DNA from: Promerops cafer
Lineage: Eukaryota > Chordata > Aves > Passeriformes > Nectariniidae
NCBI GenBank assembly: GCA_013398275.1
Contig: VZSE01008498.1
Span: forward strand, 639,873-703,872
Length of the DNA stretch: 64,000 nucleotides
Direction: 5' to 3'
The notes under the pieces were generated by a model, which had not been told where the DNA came from, searched no databases, and saw only the letters and a list, made by a program, of their open reading frames with translations. Positions 14,581-28,000 of the stretch are shown here, piece by piece (position 1 is the stretch's first letter; each line of letters starts with the position of its first letter). The translations under genes and the position numbers were made by a program.

Positions 14581-14999
14581 TGTTAAGCTACAAAAGGGCT
14601 ACACTTGTTTCCCCACAAACAAGAAAAATTAGGATACTACTGTGAATAGATATTTAATTCACATGCAAATATTTCACTACTTCCAAACATCTCTGTCAAA
14701 TTTTAATCAGGATTGAATTTTAAGGGGAGACATAAAATTTTGGGGGCATTGGTAGTTAATTTTTGGACACTTCCAGATGTTCCTGTGACAACTGAACTCA
14801 AAAACAAAGCTTGTTTACCTTTTTCTTTTGAAAGGTAGCAATTAGGAAGAAATTTATTTTAAGAGGTAGTAATTAGGAGGAAATCACGGGATGAGGATTA
14901 AGAAGGCCTATGTTGCGCTGTACGGGGCAGGTGTCCTGGAATTAACTGGAACAGGGATGCCAGCCAGAACTCATCCAGAGCCCTTAAAACTTGGTCTGT

Positions 15000-15371
15000 T
15001 GAGTTTGGAGATGTAGAATGAGAGGGGACCTCACTACAATCTACAGCTTACTCGTGGGGGGAAGCAGAGGGGAAGGCACTGATCTCTTTCTGTGGTGACC
15101 AGCGACAGAAGCCGAGGGAATGGCCTGAAGATGTGTCAGAGGAGGTTTAGGTTTAATATTAGAAAAAGGTTCTTCACCCAGAGGGTGGTTGGGCACTGAA
15201 CAGGCTCCCCGGGGAAGGCTCACAGCACCAGCCTGACAGAGTTCAAGAAGCATTTGGACAGTGCTCCTGGGCACATGGTGTGACTCTTGGGGATGTCCTG
15301 TGCAGCGCTAAGAGCCGGACTTGGTGATCCTTGTGGATCCCTTCCAACTCAGAATCTTCAGTGATTCTGTG
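15000..15371 (+). repeat. CR1 LINE 3' end (sense), abutting the CpG island
   Basis: The 3' region of an avian CR1: the segment reading like GAGGGTGGTTGGGCACTG (near 15180), the segment GCACATGGTGTGACTCTTGG (near 15272), and the CR1 terminal block GATCCTTGTGGATCCCTTCC near 15326-15345, followed by the octamer-type tail ATTCTGTGA at 15363-15371. It is 5'-truncated, as is usual for CR1. It is much better preserved than the remnants at 12.6 and 46 kb. It ends where the CpG island begins. Confidence 0.9.
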
Positions 15372-16035
15372 AAGATCGCCCTCGGCGGGCGGCGGTGCCC
15401 GGCCGGGCTGCTGGCAGCGGACTGGACGAGCCCTGCTCCGGGCTGCCTGCCCGCAGGGGAGCCACGCAGCCCCGGCGAGGGCTTTTAGGCACCGGGTCAG
15501 GCTTTAGAGGCAGCGAAACAAACCCGTTATCACCAGCAGCGACTGCCACAACCCCTCGATTCCCCAGTGCAGACAGCCCCCGGGCATCCCGCTGTACCGC
15601 AGCCCCGGGGCCCCCGCTGGCAGCCGTGCCCGTCGCTGGCCGTGCCGGCTCGCCCGGCCCCGCGGGAGGGGCNTATAGCGGCCCCGGCAGCCCGGGCGGC
15701 GCGGAGGCTGCGGCAGCGGCCAGGGCACAGCGGGAGCGGCCCCCGCTCCTCTCCGGTCCCAGCGCGCCGCCGAGATGGAGGGTAAACACTGCGGGCACAG
15801 CCGCCCTGTCCCTCCTCTCTCCCCGCTTCGGCCGGGCTGCGGGCGGAGGGGCTCGGGACAGGCGGGGAGGAGGGAAGCGGCTCGCTCTCTCGGGGCGTTT
15901 AACACTTTCCTCGTCCTGCGGGGGCTCCTGCAGCCTCCCCGTCACGGGTATGGCCCGGCTCGGCGAGGAGAGGGGCCTCGGGGCAGGAGGAAAGGGGCAG
16001 GGTCGGTTCGCAGCGCAGGTGTAGGGCTGCCTGCT
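15365..16035 (+). promoter_or_regulatory. GADL1: CpG island, likely GADL1 promoter
   Basis: This block changes abruptly from AT-rich flanks to a very GC- and CpG-dense sequence, and it surrounds the proposed exon 1. A TATA-like string (TATAG, 15674-15678) lies about 100 nt before the ATG, next to an unresolved base at 15673, with a GC-box-like GGGAGGGGC just upstream. I cannot place the TSS. Several long open frames on both strands here are a side effect of high GC (few stop codons) and are not called as genes. A divergent transcript from the island is possible but not visible. Confidence 0.8.
15775..15781 (+). CDS. GADL1: GADL1 exon 1, 7-nt coding part (ATG GAG G)
   Basis: The ATG sits in a good start context (gccgagATGG) inside the CpG island and is followed after seven bases by a donor, G|GTAAAC. 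The phase left over (1 nt) is exactly what exon 2 needs (2 nt), so the joined start reads M-E-V-G-V-C-K-Q-E-M. The QEM residues match the N-terminal region I recall for mammalian GADL1. The 5' UTR would lie upstream in the island, and the TSS is not visible with certainty. The alternative is that translation starts at the internal ATG at 27356 in exon 2, with exon 1 elsewhere or non-coding. The assignment is an inference from position, Kozak context and phase. Confidence 0.62.
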
Positions 16036-19000
16036 GGGGATCCACCTGTAACCTCCTTTTGTTACAGCGCAGCAGTAGCGTAGCCAGGATGGTTTAATAA
16101 GGTACAGACTTTGCAACAGTTGTCATAAAAACATTGCAGGGCAGTGTTTTTTTTTTGTTGAAATAAGTGATCTTTAAAGAGGGGTGCCTTTAATTTAAAT
16201 TTTAAATTTTTTTCATCATGCGCCGGAATAACAGTGATATATAGCAATACCGTGATTTGCTTTGGAACAAAAGGTCTCAGGGAGAAGTTAATCCTGTTTT
16301 ATAAAGGTGTTATCAAGTTCTTTACCCGCATGAAGAGGAAGGCCTTGCATCATTAATGAAAAATGAACGTTGACCATAGATTTTTAAAAGTTGGGACTGT
16401 GGATGAACTATGGCTAATACAACAATGACACTGCCAGAGGAGCTTAGAAAATGCAGGAATTAAATTTGCAAGGTTAAGAAACAAGGAAGTTCTTAGTGTT
16501 GTGAATGGAAGCTGATTGCTAAGTCAGAAAATAGTAGAAGTGTTTGCAGATGGCTCTCCCCCTCTCCCACAAGATCAATATTCTTGATAACAATTTCTTA
16601 TTTCAAATTGTGAGTCTTTTATGAAACCATCAAAAAAGACTTGAGACCTAATAAGTTTCTTTTATATTTTACCCTAAACATGGATGAAACTGTGAAAAAG
16701 CTTTTATTCCCAGGTTGAGAAGTCTCCTCTTACATTTGTGGGTGATCCAAATTATTAGCACTATACTGGTTAAAAAATCTCTGAACAAAATCATATTTTT
16801 GAAAGAAAATGGCATAAACTTCATATTTTAAAAACAGTGGATCCCTTTTTATTTATTTCATGTAAATTGAAGCAGCATTGTAAAGTTACATGACAGTTCT
16901 GGTGTGTAGTAAATGTGTTCTGGTGCCCGTAGTAGTTTCAGGCTGTACTACATGAGTAGCAGGGGCAGTACTGTATGAGTGACAGCAGCTCCCAAAGTAA
17001 TTTGCTTCAGATGCAGCTTGTACTTATATCCTCTGCCAGGACAACACCAAAGATATGCTGCCAGCAGTTGCTAAGACTGAGATCCTGGTGGTTTAGCTGG
17101 GTAGTAGTGTTCTTGTTCAGATATAGCCTGTTGTACCCTACCAAAAGTCCTAATTTCCTTCCTCATTTCCTTCCAAAACCATTGGCTTTTGCTGGTAAGA
17201 CAGAATGCATCTAATGGTGATCTCCACCCTTGTTGCTGCAGGTTTTCCAGTCTCTCTACCTTATTCATGAGTTACATCTGTTATTTCTTTGCACTTTCCC
17301 TCTCATGAGGAATTGTTTACTCTCACAGACCTCTCTTTCCTTTGTCTTTGATGATTTGCTGTGTTTTCTGCCAGGTTCTATCTGGTGAATGAGCTTTTCT
17401 TAAGTGGGATGGTGAATGAAGTTAGGCTACATTCTAGCCTTCTCTATGAGCTCAAGTTATTGTAGAAATTTGGCTCTGTGGTTCTTGAGGTTGTACAACT
17501 TTGCTGCCTGCTGAAATATTTATTTTTTTTCATAAGCAAGTGTGAGTCCATTGTTAAAACTAGACCTGGGCTGATCAATGCAGTTCTCCTTTCAGTATTG
17601 ATATTATGGACTCTTATCTTTTAAAGTCCTGTTGGAAAGCATCTGGGAGAGAGACTGAAGGCACCTGCCCGTTGCAGCAGCCTTGTGTTTGCACAGCTGG
17701 AGCAGCTGGCAAAGTGGAGTGGAGACTTGAATGTGCAGAGGGTTAGCACTTGCAGTAGCTGCTGTGGTATGCACAATGGGAGCACCCTGAGGGGTGACAC
17801 TCTGAGTTCTTTTCCTTTTTTTTTCCTTTTCTTTTTTAAACCCCCTCAATGTATCTGGAAGTGACCATCTGAATTTCATCTTGCTGATTGCTAGTTGAGC
17901 CTAATTTCTCTCAGACATCACCACTGTCTATAAGGGAAGCCTTAATGACTATGCAGGGATGAGTAAGAAGATTTTTTTTTGGCTATGCTTCCATTCACAC
18001 AAAAAGACAGCAAAATCCCATTAATGAGAGGGGGCTGAGTTTTAAGTTCCTACTCCTAGCTGCAGAAAGGGATCTTCACTGCATATATACTTCAGTCATT
18101 TGGCATCAGGATAGTTTTCCAAGGTTGATTTGGCATGGAGAAAGCTTGGCAAATTCTGTATTTGGAGAAAAAAAAAAATAGGTGAGCTGTTTTCTTGTGA
18201 GGCATAAGTCTGAGCATGTTAAGTAGAGTTTCAAGCAGGTTGCTAGCTCATCAACAGAGTCAGAGCTGGCAATCACATGAGGAAGGGAGCATCCAGCATT
18301 TGTGCAATGTGCAGCTTTTTAACTTCTGAATTGCTGGCAGCTCAGTGTGTGTTTGGTATGAATGGGGAGTTCCGTGGTTTTATGCCACCAGCAGATTGGT
18401 GAGATGAGCTGGCAAACATTTCGTTTAAGGAGTTGCCATGCTGCCATCTCAAACAGCTCTAATGTGAAGGGTGGTAAAGCACCCTGGAAGTTAGAGAGAC
18501 TTTAAGGCCCTGGTAATGTTGATAGCTTTCATATTTAAGTTTTTAGCTTCCATATTTTTCAGATTCTGTGCTGCCTAGGGGGGTAGCTCTGAGCTTCATA
18601 TTAAGTGTTAGTAGGTTCTCTTCACAGGGTAGGTAGACAAAAAAAATCCTTTCCCAGCTTGAGCCCAAGGGCAACCTTACAAGCTTCAGGCCAAAAGGTA
18701 TAAACAACGAGGAACTGAAGAAGAGCAAACAAGGAGGATGGGCCTTCATAACCTGAAGCTGTAATAGGACAATTAACTCCAATATGCAAATGGACCAAAA
18801 CTTATGAAAGTGTGAGACCTCGTGACTGGTCATCCATTTTGTGGCCATTTTGGATCCATCTTGGGTGTAGCCCTGGCCAGGCTCTTGTACTGCCCAAGGT
18901 GTATCTTTTAAGGCCTTTCAAGAAATACCTAATTTATTCTCTTAGCTCTGTCTTGTCTCTGTTCCAGGTCAGCCTCTCAAGGTATCAATGTGACACTCAG

Positions 19001-22000
19001 TTTAGTATTTTGGTCAGAGCAGGGGGATAGGATCTCTTCTGTGTCTTAAAATCTGATCTGATAAAAGAGGTACTTGGATCTTTTCTAATATCACTTCATC
19101 AGAGGATGGGAGACATCATTTTGCAAGAAATGAAACTTGCATCAAATAAGGCTGTTCTGTGTGAGTGCATTCATGGTGCTTTAAAATTAATAAGAATTTT
19201 CTTGGCAGTTAATGAACATTTAGTGAAGAATCTTAATTTGACATTTGAGAAGTTCAATAAATAACTTTTCTTTCTTGATTAAGGCATCTTTTAAACTGTC
19301 AATTATACAACCAAGAATTGTCACTTTTTAATGCATTACGAGATCTTGTTACATACTGATTCAGCTATTATTGCCTATTAAACCGTTTAGATTTCATGTG
19401 CCTTAATTTCCCTGCTCTTGACTATTTTTAGCTGCCTGCTTCTTTAAAGATCATTTATATTTGCATAAGCATTTATTGCGTATTCAAGACAGAAAAAATG
19501 GACACACTGAAGTACGTCTGTATTTCTGACTTCCTCCCACTCTGTGGTCCAATTTGGGATAGTTTTTTATGCTCATCCCAGATGTTTACAGAAACTACCT
19601 CTTTAAGCTTTGCAAAAATCAGAAGTTAAATTTCTTATGGCCTTTTTTGCTTTGTCTCATGTCACAAACTGCGGAGGTTGTAGGAGGTAGTTGTTGGTAA
19701 AGCATTGATAAGTCCAGGATACTCAGCAGGACATGGCTAATTTTGGGCCATTTCCCCTCTTTTGTTCTCCCATCTGTGCACTCAAGTAATCTTATTTTAG
19801 CATTACTGGGGTTTATACATGTGCAATGAGGGAATAATAAATTGAAAAGGCAAATTATTGTTGCCTTGTAGCATTTCAGTAGTGGTTGTTTCTGTTGATA
19901 ATTATCGTCAGGCCTCATCTAAGGGTAATAGAAGGTGTCTTTGACCTGATTCAAATGTATGTATGTCCATCTCAGTTACCATTTCTTGAGTATATGTGAT
20001 CTTTATTATTCTTAATGAAAAACTTGTCAAGTGTCAGCAAAAAGAATTGTCTTTCAAAGTAAAAGCCACTGGACCAGAAGCTTTTCAGTACCGTGAATGC
20101 TGTGAGAAAGGTGGTTCTTTGTGACCATGGTCTTTTGTCAGCAAAGTAGCAAGGACTCTACGAAGTAGTTGGTTAAATCTAGATAATTTGGAAACACTTG
20201 TGTGTCTGAAGCTTAGCTATCTCTGCCCTTTGTCACATCTCATCTTATGTATGCTGAAAAGCCTTAAAAATAAGATCTTATCCATTGGCAAATGTCAGGG
20301 TTTCAACAAGAAAGATTGTCTTTAAGTGGCTTGGCATCCCTCTGCTGGTTACGCTGCAAGACAGCTTGCAGGGTCTCATTGAGCTGCTTAAACTAATTTT
20401 TTGTAAGCAGCCCTACTCCATTGTTCAGGGATTATTGAGCCCTCTTTGGGGCCAATATATCATGTTAAAAAGCTCTGGCACCAGCCTGAAGGGGAAAGAG
20501 CCAGTGACAAATGCTGTATGTACCTGGTATTTGGTTGCAGTGCTAATGCTGAGGTCAAATGACTGATTTATGTTTTTGCATGGTCCAAACAAACAAACTC
20601 CAAACAAAATAAGGTATCCATTTTCTGCCTTTGATGGAGGAGAAATGGAAGACCTGGGTGCAGACTACAGGCAGTGTGGTGGCTCTGTTTGGGTCTCTTT
20701 CAGCTTGCCATCGCTGAGCCCTAGCGTGCACAGTAGGATCAGATCTGTGCTTCCACCAGGCACCATCCAGACAGATGCTCCAGAAAAGGACTGCTAGTAT
20801 GTTCTGCTGGCACCTGCCAGTGCCATGCAGCAGCCTGGCCTCTTGCAGCTCAGGAGTGTTTTCCCAAAAAACCCACGGCAGGCACAACTTGAAAAGGTGT
20901 GTCCAGAGCCCCACTGGGTCCCTCATCTGTGTGACCGATCTGTGCTGATGTGACCAGCAGTGATATAATAGCCAGGGCAAGGCAACTTGCTCCATTTTGA
21001 AAGTGCATTGAACTACTTTAAACTACTTTTACATTGAACTGATAGGCTAATAAATTATGAATATCTGTGTAGGAACTAGTTCAGAGAACCTAGTGGTCTG
21101 GAAAGTTACATCCTGATTAGCTATGCACAAGCTTCCCCATGTTAGTAAATAAGGGCATATCTCAGAGTTATGCTGTGGACATGAGTTATTGAACAGCAAT
21201 TGGAAATCCTTTGTAGGAAGCAGAAAATATGGAAGTGTTTATGATACGAAAAAGTGAGAAAAGACTTGTTTTGACTGTAACTTGAATAAACAGGTAAAAC
21301 TTCCTAAAATGAAATTTAGACTTTTCATCTATTTCTACATTTTAACTTGCATTGAATCCCATAAAACTCAGTTTTAGTAAATTACTGCCTTCTTAGTTGA
21401 TTTTTAAAAGACTGGAGCTAAAAATTGTTTTTATATTATAATTAAAAATATAGTTCTTGCATGAAATTGCAGGCTGTCAGGAACCCTTTTAAAACAAGTT
21501 GCAGAACTTCCATTTGGAAAAAAAACTATTTGTTTTTTCATTTAATCTTTTTTTTTCCACTGGGAACCATAAAAATCTCGGGGATTCTGTATGTTCTATG
21601 TGGGTCACACCTATATTCATCATTTCTGTTTGAACTCAGCCTCCTGAAGTTAACTTTGCTATCCCATGCACAGTGCTTTGATTGACTTGAATGTTGTAGA
21701 TTCAATCACTTTCCCACTGAAAAAGGAACATTCATTAGATGTTCATCATCCATACACAACTTTTAATTAAAATGAAAAGAGTTTTGTTTCTCTTCTACAC
21801 TTTCTACTTCCTACACTGTTAGCAGGTGTTAAGTGTTAGAACATGTGAGAAAGAATCTCACTGGGGTCACAGAGTTGGGATTTCCATTTTATAGTTGGCA
21901 TTTGCCATTTCTCAGTTTTGCAGCAAGGTGAATTCCAATTCTCCACAGCCTTTCTTCCTAATTGGCAATGTTACAGCATGAATCATTCCCACACATACTT

Positions 22001-25000
22001 GGTTAGGGCATTGCAGAGTTGTTATGAAAAATTAACATCAGTTCCTGAGGACTGGCTGCATAAAAATGTCTGAATCTTATTTTTTAACTTTTACCTGCTT
22101 TTTTTTTTTTTTTAAGCAAATCCTGCCTAGGACTGCACATGACATGTTGTGAGCTTTCAACTAGAAAGTGTCCCTCCTCAGAACTCAGGAAATACCTCCA
22201 AAATCAGGACCTCTGTCCTAGTGTGGTCCTCGCATTCCCTGTCAGACATTCATCACTGGGTCTCCTCTCCTCATTTCATTCTCCCAACCCTTCCTTTAGG
22301 AAAGGGAAATTCAGGTGTGGGATGGAGAACAGGATCCGTTTGCTGTGCTGTTACTGTTCAGTGCTAGCAGTGCTCTCAATGAGTCTATTCAGGGGTTTTG
22401 GAGCCCAGACACAAGCACTTGTGTTTTCCTTGGGTCCTTCTCTATAAAGGTCACAATTGCCTTTTTCACAGTCAGAGGATTCCTGTGTGGGGGGGCTGTT
22501 GCAGACCTTCTGAGGGGAAGCACCCAACTTGTTCTCTATCCACAGGCCTGGTCCAAAAATCTGCAAAACAAGAATATGTAATATAGGAGGAATTGCATAA
22601 GCCCTACCATACCCATGCCTACTTCTTTTTTTTTTTTCATATGTATAACTTTTCCAGGAAAACAAGTAATTTTATATACTGGATTATAAGAAAACTGCAT
22701 CTCCTTCACTTGGCAACAGGGATATCAGTTTACGAAGAAACAGTGTATTTTTGCCCTAAGACTGGAGTGTATTTACTTTATTCATATGCACAGAAAGCAG
22801 TGATTAAAGAAACAGAAGTGGCTTTAAAGATTGTTTATACCACGGGACTCAAATAGCTGCACAGTGTGGGACAAGTATTTGTATTAATGCTTTGATACAT
22901 GATATGGGACCACAGTAATTCATTAAACATGGTGGAGTGGAATCTTGACACTGAAGGCACTTTTTTTCTTTTGCTGGACACACTGAAAGTAGACCCATGG
23001 CTAGATGATAGAGAATGAGAATTTTTTTTTTTTTCTGATTAATGCTGGCAATTACTACTGCATTTGCTACAAAGCAGAAATAGGCCTTTGGTCAAGCCAG
23101 CTTTTTGCATTCCCTCGAATAGTCAGTGGTGCTAATACAGTATAAACTGAACAGGATTTGGCTCTGGCATTCAAGCACAAGCCACTCTTTCACAAGAACC
23201 CCCTTCTGTTACCTCATTCACCTTGTGAGCAGTAAATCTTTTTGATCATTTCATGCTACTCTCCCAAATATTGTTAGAATGGGCCAAGTACAAGGCTTCC
23301 ATTTCTCTTTGTACTGCAAGGATTTAGCAGTCAAATATGGAAACAGATGAAGCTTTTAAAATATATGTAGTACTTAGATAAATATATAGAAACATCTGAA
23401 AAAATGTTTATTTTTTTTCTGTACATTATTTTGTTTCCAATTAATTTATGTTTGCTGCTGGGAAAATAATATTGATCATAAAAATGAAATGCTGGTTGGA
23501 AATACTCAGGCTTCTGTAATAGAACATTTATTTCAGGATGAAATATGAGAATTATGTACTTGATTTTGCTGCTGCTGAAGCCAGTGGCTGAATGCCCAAT
23601 TGCCTTCAACTGGAGCAGAATTGAGTATTTTCTTTTGCAGAAGGATATCTTAAACAGTCAGTAATTCTTAATCTCTGTGTTAAAGCACTTCCATTTGCTA
23701 AATTTTTAGTTCTGTTTCAAGCCTGAAGCCATTTGGCTGAAATTGTATTTGATGTATTTTCTGGAAATCTGTTTTCTGAGTCTGCTTCAGAGTGTGTTTC
23801 TGTATTCTCAAATAAGAAAGAATGTATTTATTACAGTCACATCTCTAGATTTAAAAACAAAAGAGGTGTATGTGACAAGATGCTGTTTCTATGAAGTGGG
23901 ATTTCCCACTCCAAAGAAAGTGATGTTCCTTTAGTGCAATCAGGTGTGTGTTAGATATGTAAAAGGCCCAAAATTTTTGGAAAATAATGTGAGCATTTGA
24001 TGAATGACTTTTTTTAAAATAAGACACAACATGTGTCATCAGCATAGCTTGTGTTTCTTAGCTTGGATGCTGAGCTCTGAGAATGTGTTAAACGTGTCTA
24101 TTTAATTGTGACATAGAAAGTGAACCTGGAATCTTTCTGGAGGTTCATCTATCTAAAGCATAATAAATTGATCATTGGCCTCTTTTAAAAATGTGATAAA
24201 AAGAAAAAATATTATGGAATTTCAGATGTTTATCATCTACTTAGTTTCCCTCCTCAGGGTTTTACTGCAACCAAGAGGACACACATTAATTTGTTGATAG
24301 GGTAGAGTTTGGTCATCTCATAAGAACTCCAGCAGTCAATTACTAGTAGAAGATTAAGTATCATCAATTGCAGAAAGATCATGAGGGATGAGAAGAGTGT
24401 ATGTATCCAGTAGTGGTTTCCAAAAGCTTAAGACTACCTCAGAAAAATGTGTGCTTGGGGCTTGATTTAGCACCTGATTGTGAAATAATTGTTTCTGCTA
24501 ATTTCAAGTAATGATCTTATGGTGTATTCCAGGGCAGAATTTGCAACAAATTCAGATTGAAATTATAAGTGATAACCAAAAAATTATTGAGGAAGTGGTA
24601 AATAATTGAAAGGAGTATTATTCCATAAAATAAAATGCAGGCGAAGTTACAAAATCTTTGCTGGAGCTTTACACAGGTAAAATGCTGTTGGAATGAAGTC
24701 TGTCTTCCATCTCTTCCTTCTAACCTCTCTGTTTTGCCTTTCTTTCATAGGTTGTGCTCAAGTTCTAAAACAGATGTGGGGATTAGGGGTAGACCATCAC
24801 CCCTTTTCCAGATCATATCTTCTTGCTCAGGATCCACATAGCATCATCCTAGGGAGACTGTAAAACTGTGTGTTGAGGTGAATAGACCTGCTTCAAACAG
24901 GAAGCTGTTAGACCTATGATTCAGTTCCCTAAAGACTTGGTAGAAAAAGTAATGTAAATTCCTGCTTTTGCAGAATTCCTGTAAAAAGATCATTGTAAAG

Positions 25001-28000
25001 TCATGGAAATACTAGTATCTTATCTCTGTGCAAAAGTGACAGGAATAGGGCTAAGGGAGTTACCAATAGAAACCTTTTTCACAGCTCTGCTTCTAGCAGG
25101 CACCTGACAGTTTGAAGGAGAGCAAAAAACTCCAAATCAATCCACCAAATAACAACAACAACAAAAATAACCCAAACAAACAAAGAAAGTCAAAGAGTTA
25201 GTGAGTTCTCTTGCCCCGCCATCTATTCTGCTTGTAACCAAAGGAAGTACCAATAGCTGAGCTCTGCAATTGATATTAATCTCCCACAGAGGTTTTTTTT
25301 TTTAGCTCCTGTCCTCTTTTTCATAGAAACAAAACACCTTTGGCATACATAGAGATCATAGACTCTCCAGGTGATGTTAAGGTTGAAATTCTTTTTTGTG
25401 TTTATGTTAAACTCTGAATAGTACTTAAGGCAGTTATTTATGCATCAAATAACTAAGTCTCAACATGAAATTAGTCTCTGTTCTCTCTGCCCATAGCCCT
25501 GATGCCTTCCATTTTCTGGTAATACCCAGGTTTTTAAATATTGTAAAGTTGACCTACTAGCTTGTGCTTCCGGAGATAAACATCTAAGACTTTTTCAAAG
25601 CTGCAGTTTCTTTACAGTGCCTCTGCTGTGGTGTGCTGGAAAGCATGATGAGAATTGACATTTTTGATGTCTGTGATTTCCCCTCTTTGCCTGTTGAAGA
25701 TTTAATACTGTTTGCCTCCTTGTTCTCCATCTGTTTATGCCTTTCCTACAACAATGGACTGAAGGCTACTCTGTTCAGAAAAATTCAGTATGCTGCCCAT
25801 TTGGATTAACAATAGAAGTAATTTCAGAAATGCATGGAGGAGGGGGTGTGTGTTATTTTTATTGGCAGTATTATGAGAAGTGTGAGGTCCCATCTCATGT
25901 TAGAATTTTATCTTGTTTGTCATGTCTCTCCTGATAAGTCAAAGTGAACTGAATAGCTTCTCTGAGTCACCAGAAAATAAAAGCTCATGGGATTAGCAGG
26001 GTTTCTTTCAATCAATGGACCTTGAAGTGATGCACATTTCTAAGCAGCACTGTTGTTGTTCTATGTCCTCCTGTGCATGAGGAGCTGTAATTATGATAAG
26101 CATGATGAATGTCAGACTGCAGTGCCTGGCAGTCCTCTGGAAATTCAGTTGTTCAGACCTGTGAAAGAGCCACTTGTCTTCTCTTCTTTGTAAGTGGGGC
26201 AAAAAGTCAAGCAGTAAGATAAAGCTGTTTTGGGCATAGAACTTTCTTCATACACCCCAGCTTGTACCATCCTCACTGTAAATGAAGACAACCCATGGTG
26301 GCAGTGCTGCCTGGCTCTATAGATCTTAGCTAATCTAAAGCAGGATCAGTGAACAGATACTGCCTGTAATCCAGATAATTTGGCTACGGTAGTTACCGCT
26401 TCTCCTTTCAGCGCGATCCTGTTTCAAATATCTGTTCCCTTGATATCTCCAAATGTCTCAATTTCATCTTCATCCTCATGCTGATGAAAAAACGGAGTCC
26501 TGATCTTGCCATATGAAATCAATACATGAAAGAGATACGTAGTGGCCACTATTGGCCAGTGTCTTACAAGCATCTCTGATGAGCTCTCAGGGGTAATGTA
26601 AAGGGGGAAGGAAAAATGTGTTCATGGAACACATCAGGAGAGAACGTCTCCTGGGTAAAGGTGAGGGAGGGGAAAAAGATCATCACTGGAGAAAGGAATA
26701 AACAAAATAACCTGCCCAGCAGATTATTGTAATTAGTTGAGGGCAGTTAATAGGATAAGGGCAGAAAGAAGTACAGGTATGTGACATCGAAAGATTTTAT
26801 TTCCATGGAGGGTGGGTCAGTGAAACACTCTGCAAAGAATGCAGAAGACTCTGAGCAAGAGGACTGGCTGGTGGGAAGGAGCAGCATAAAGATACAGGAA
26901 ACAAAGCTGAAAGTTATTTCATGAAAAAGTAGGAGCAGAGGGATGGCTTGTGGAGGGAAACATTTTCAGCTAAGAAAAATGCCCATTATCTTTCACTGTA
27001 TTTCTATTCGTACAGCTGTAACATGTTCTAAGCCAGAACTGTATTTTCCTCTGTGTTTTTTAGGTCCCTTGCATGCTTTTGTATGTTAGAGAAAGCAGTA
27101 GATACAATACAAGTAGGCTATTATTGCCTACAGAATAACAGTCTATGTTTGAAGTAATGTGGGTTTTTTTTGTCTGTAAAGATTCTTCCACCAAAATCTA
27201 GGAAGGAATCTTTTGTACAGGTAAAAAGTTCATGTGAGTTTTTTCTTAAGTTGACTAGATCTCCAGCAGTGAAAGAATATTTTTTTTAGTTTATTTATTT
27301 TTCCTTGCTTTAGTGATAAGTTATTTCTCTTACAGTTGGTGTTTGCAAGCAGGAGATGCTCCAGAAGAAGAATGCTGTTTTGGTGGATGGGATCATCCTA
27401 AATGGTCCAATAATGGACTCAAAAGCAGGAGAGAAGTTTGTGGAAGAGGCCTGTAAGATTATAATGCAAGAAGTTGTCCAGAAAGCGGATGATGTAACAG
27501 AAAAGGTAAAGCCATGGAGTGTTGTTGAGACTTTGTAGTGAAGATAATGAACAGTAAATCCATTTTTTATAAGCTGTATTTTATTGCACTCTAAGTAGCC
27601 TCAGAATTGCTTCTAGTCTGTGCTTGGCGCCAAAATAAAATACAGCCTTACAAATTAATAAAAAATGTATTATAGAACCTTCCAATAACATAGAATGTAT
27701 TATAGAACCTTCAATTCCATACATTTCTGCCAGAAAATGATGGTGATTTTTTTGTCTCAGAAGACAAAGGTCGTTTTGTTTGAGATCACAAATGGCTGTA
27801 GTGTTTTCATATTTGGAGTGGGGTTGAGTTATTTGTTTGCTCCTCAGAGGCACTGGTGTTGGAGAAGCAGGAAAGTGGGTGTGGTACCACTGTGGAAGGA
27901 CAACATTATTAGATTGCTCTGGGTTCTGCAGAACCTGCTTAAGAGGCTGTACAGGAAGAGGTCCTGCAAATAAACCATGCTTGCCTTTGGGCATGCACTG

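Noticed and set aside
15358..16116. Long open frames on both strands in the CpG island (252 and 209 codons)
   Set aside because: They overlap one another in several frames, are rich in Ala, Gly, Pro and Arg, run across the N and the CR1 boundary, and are explained by GC content.
20555..20995. 146-codon antisense frame in intron 1
   Set aside because: It lies in a GC-richer stretch where chance frames lengthen, and no similarity is recognised.
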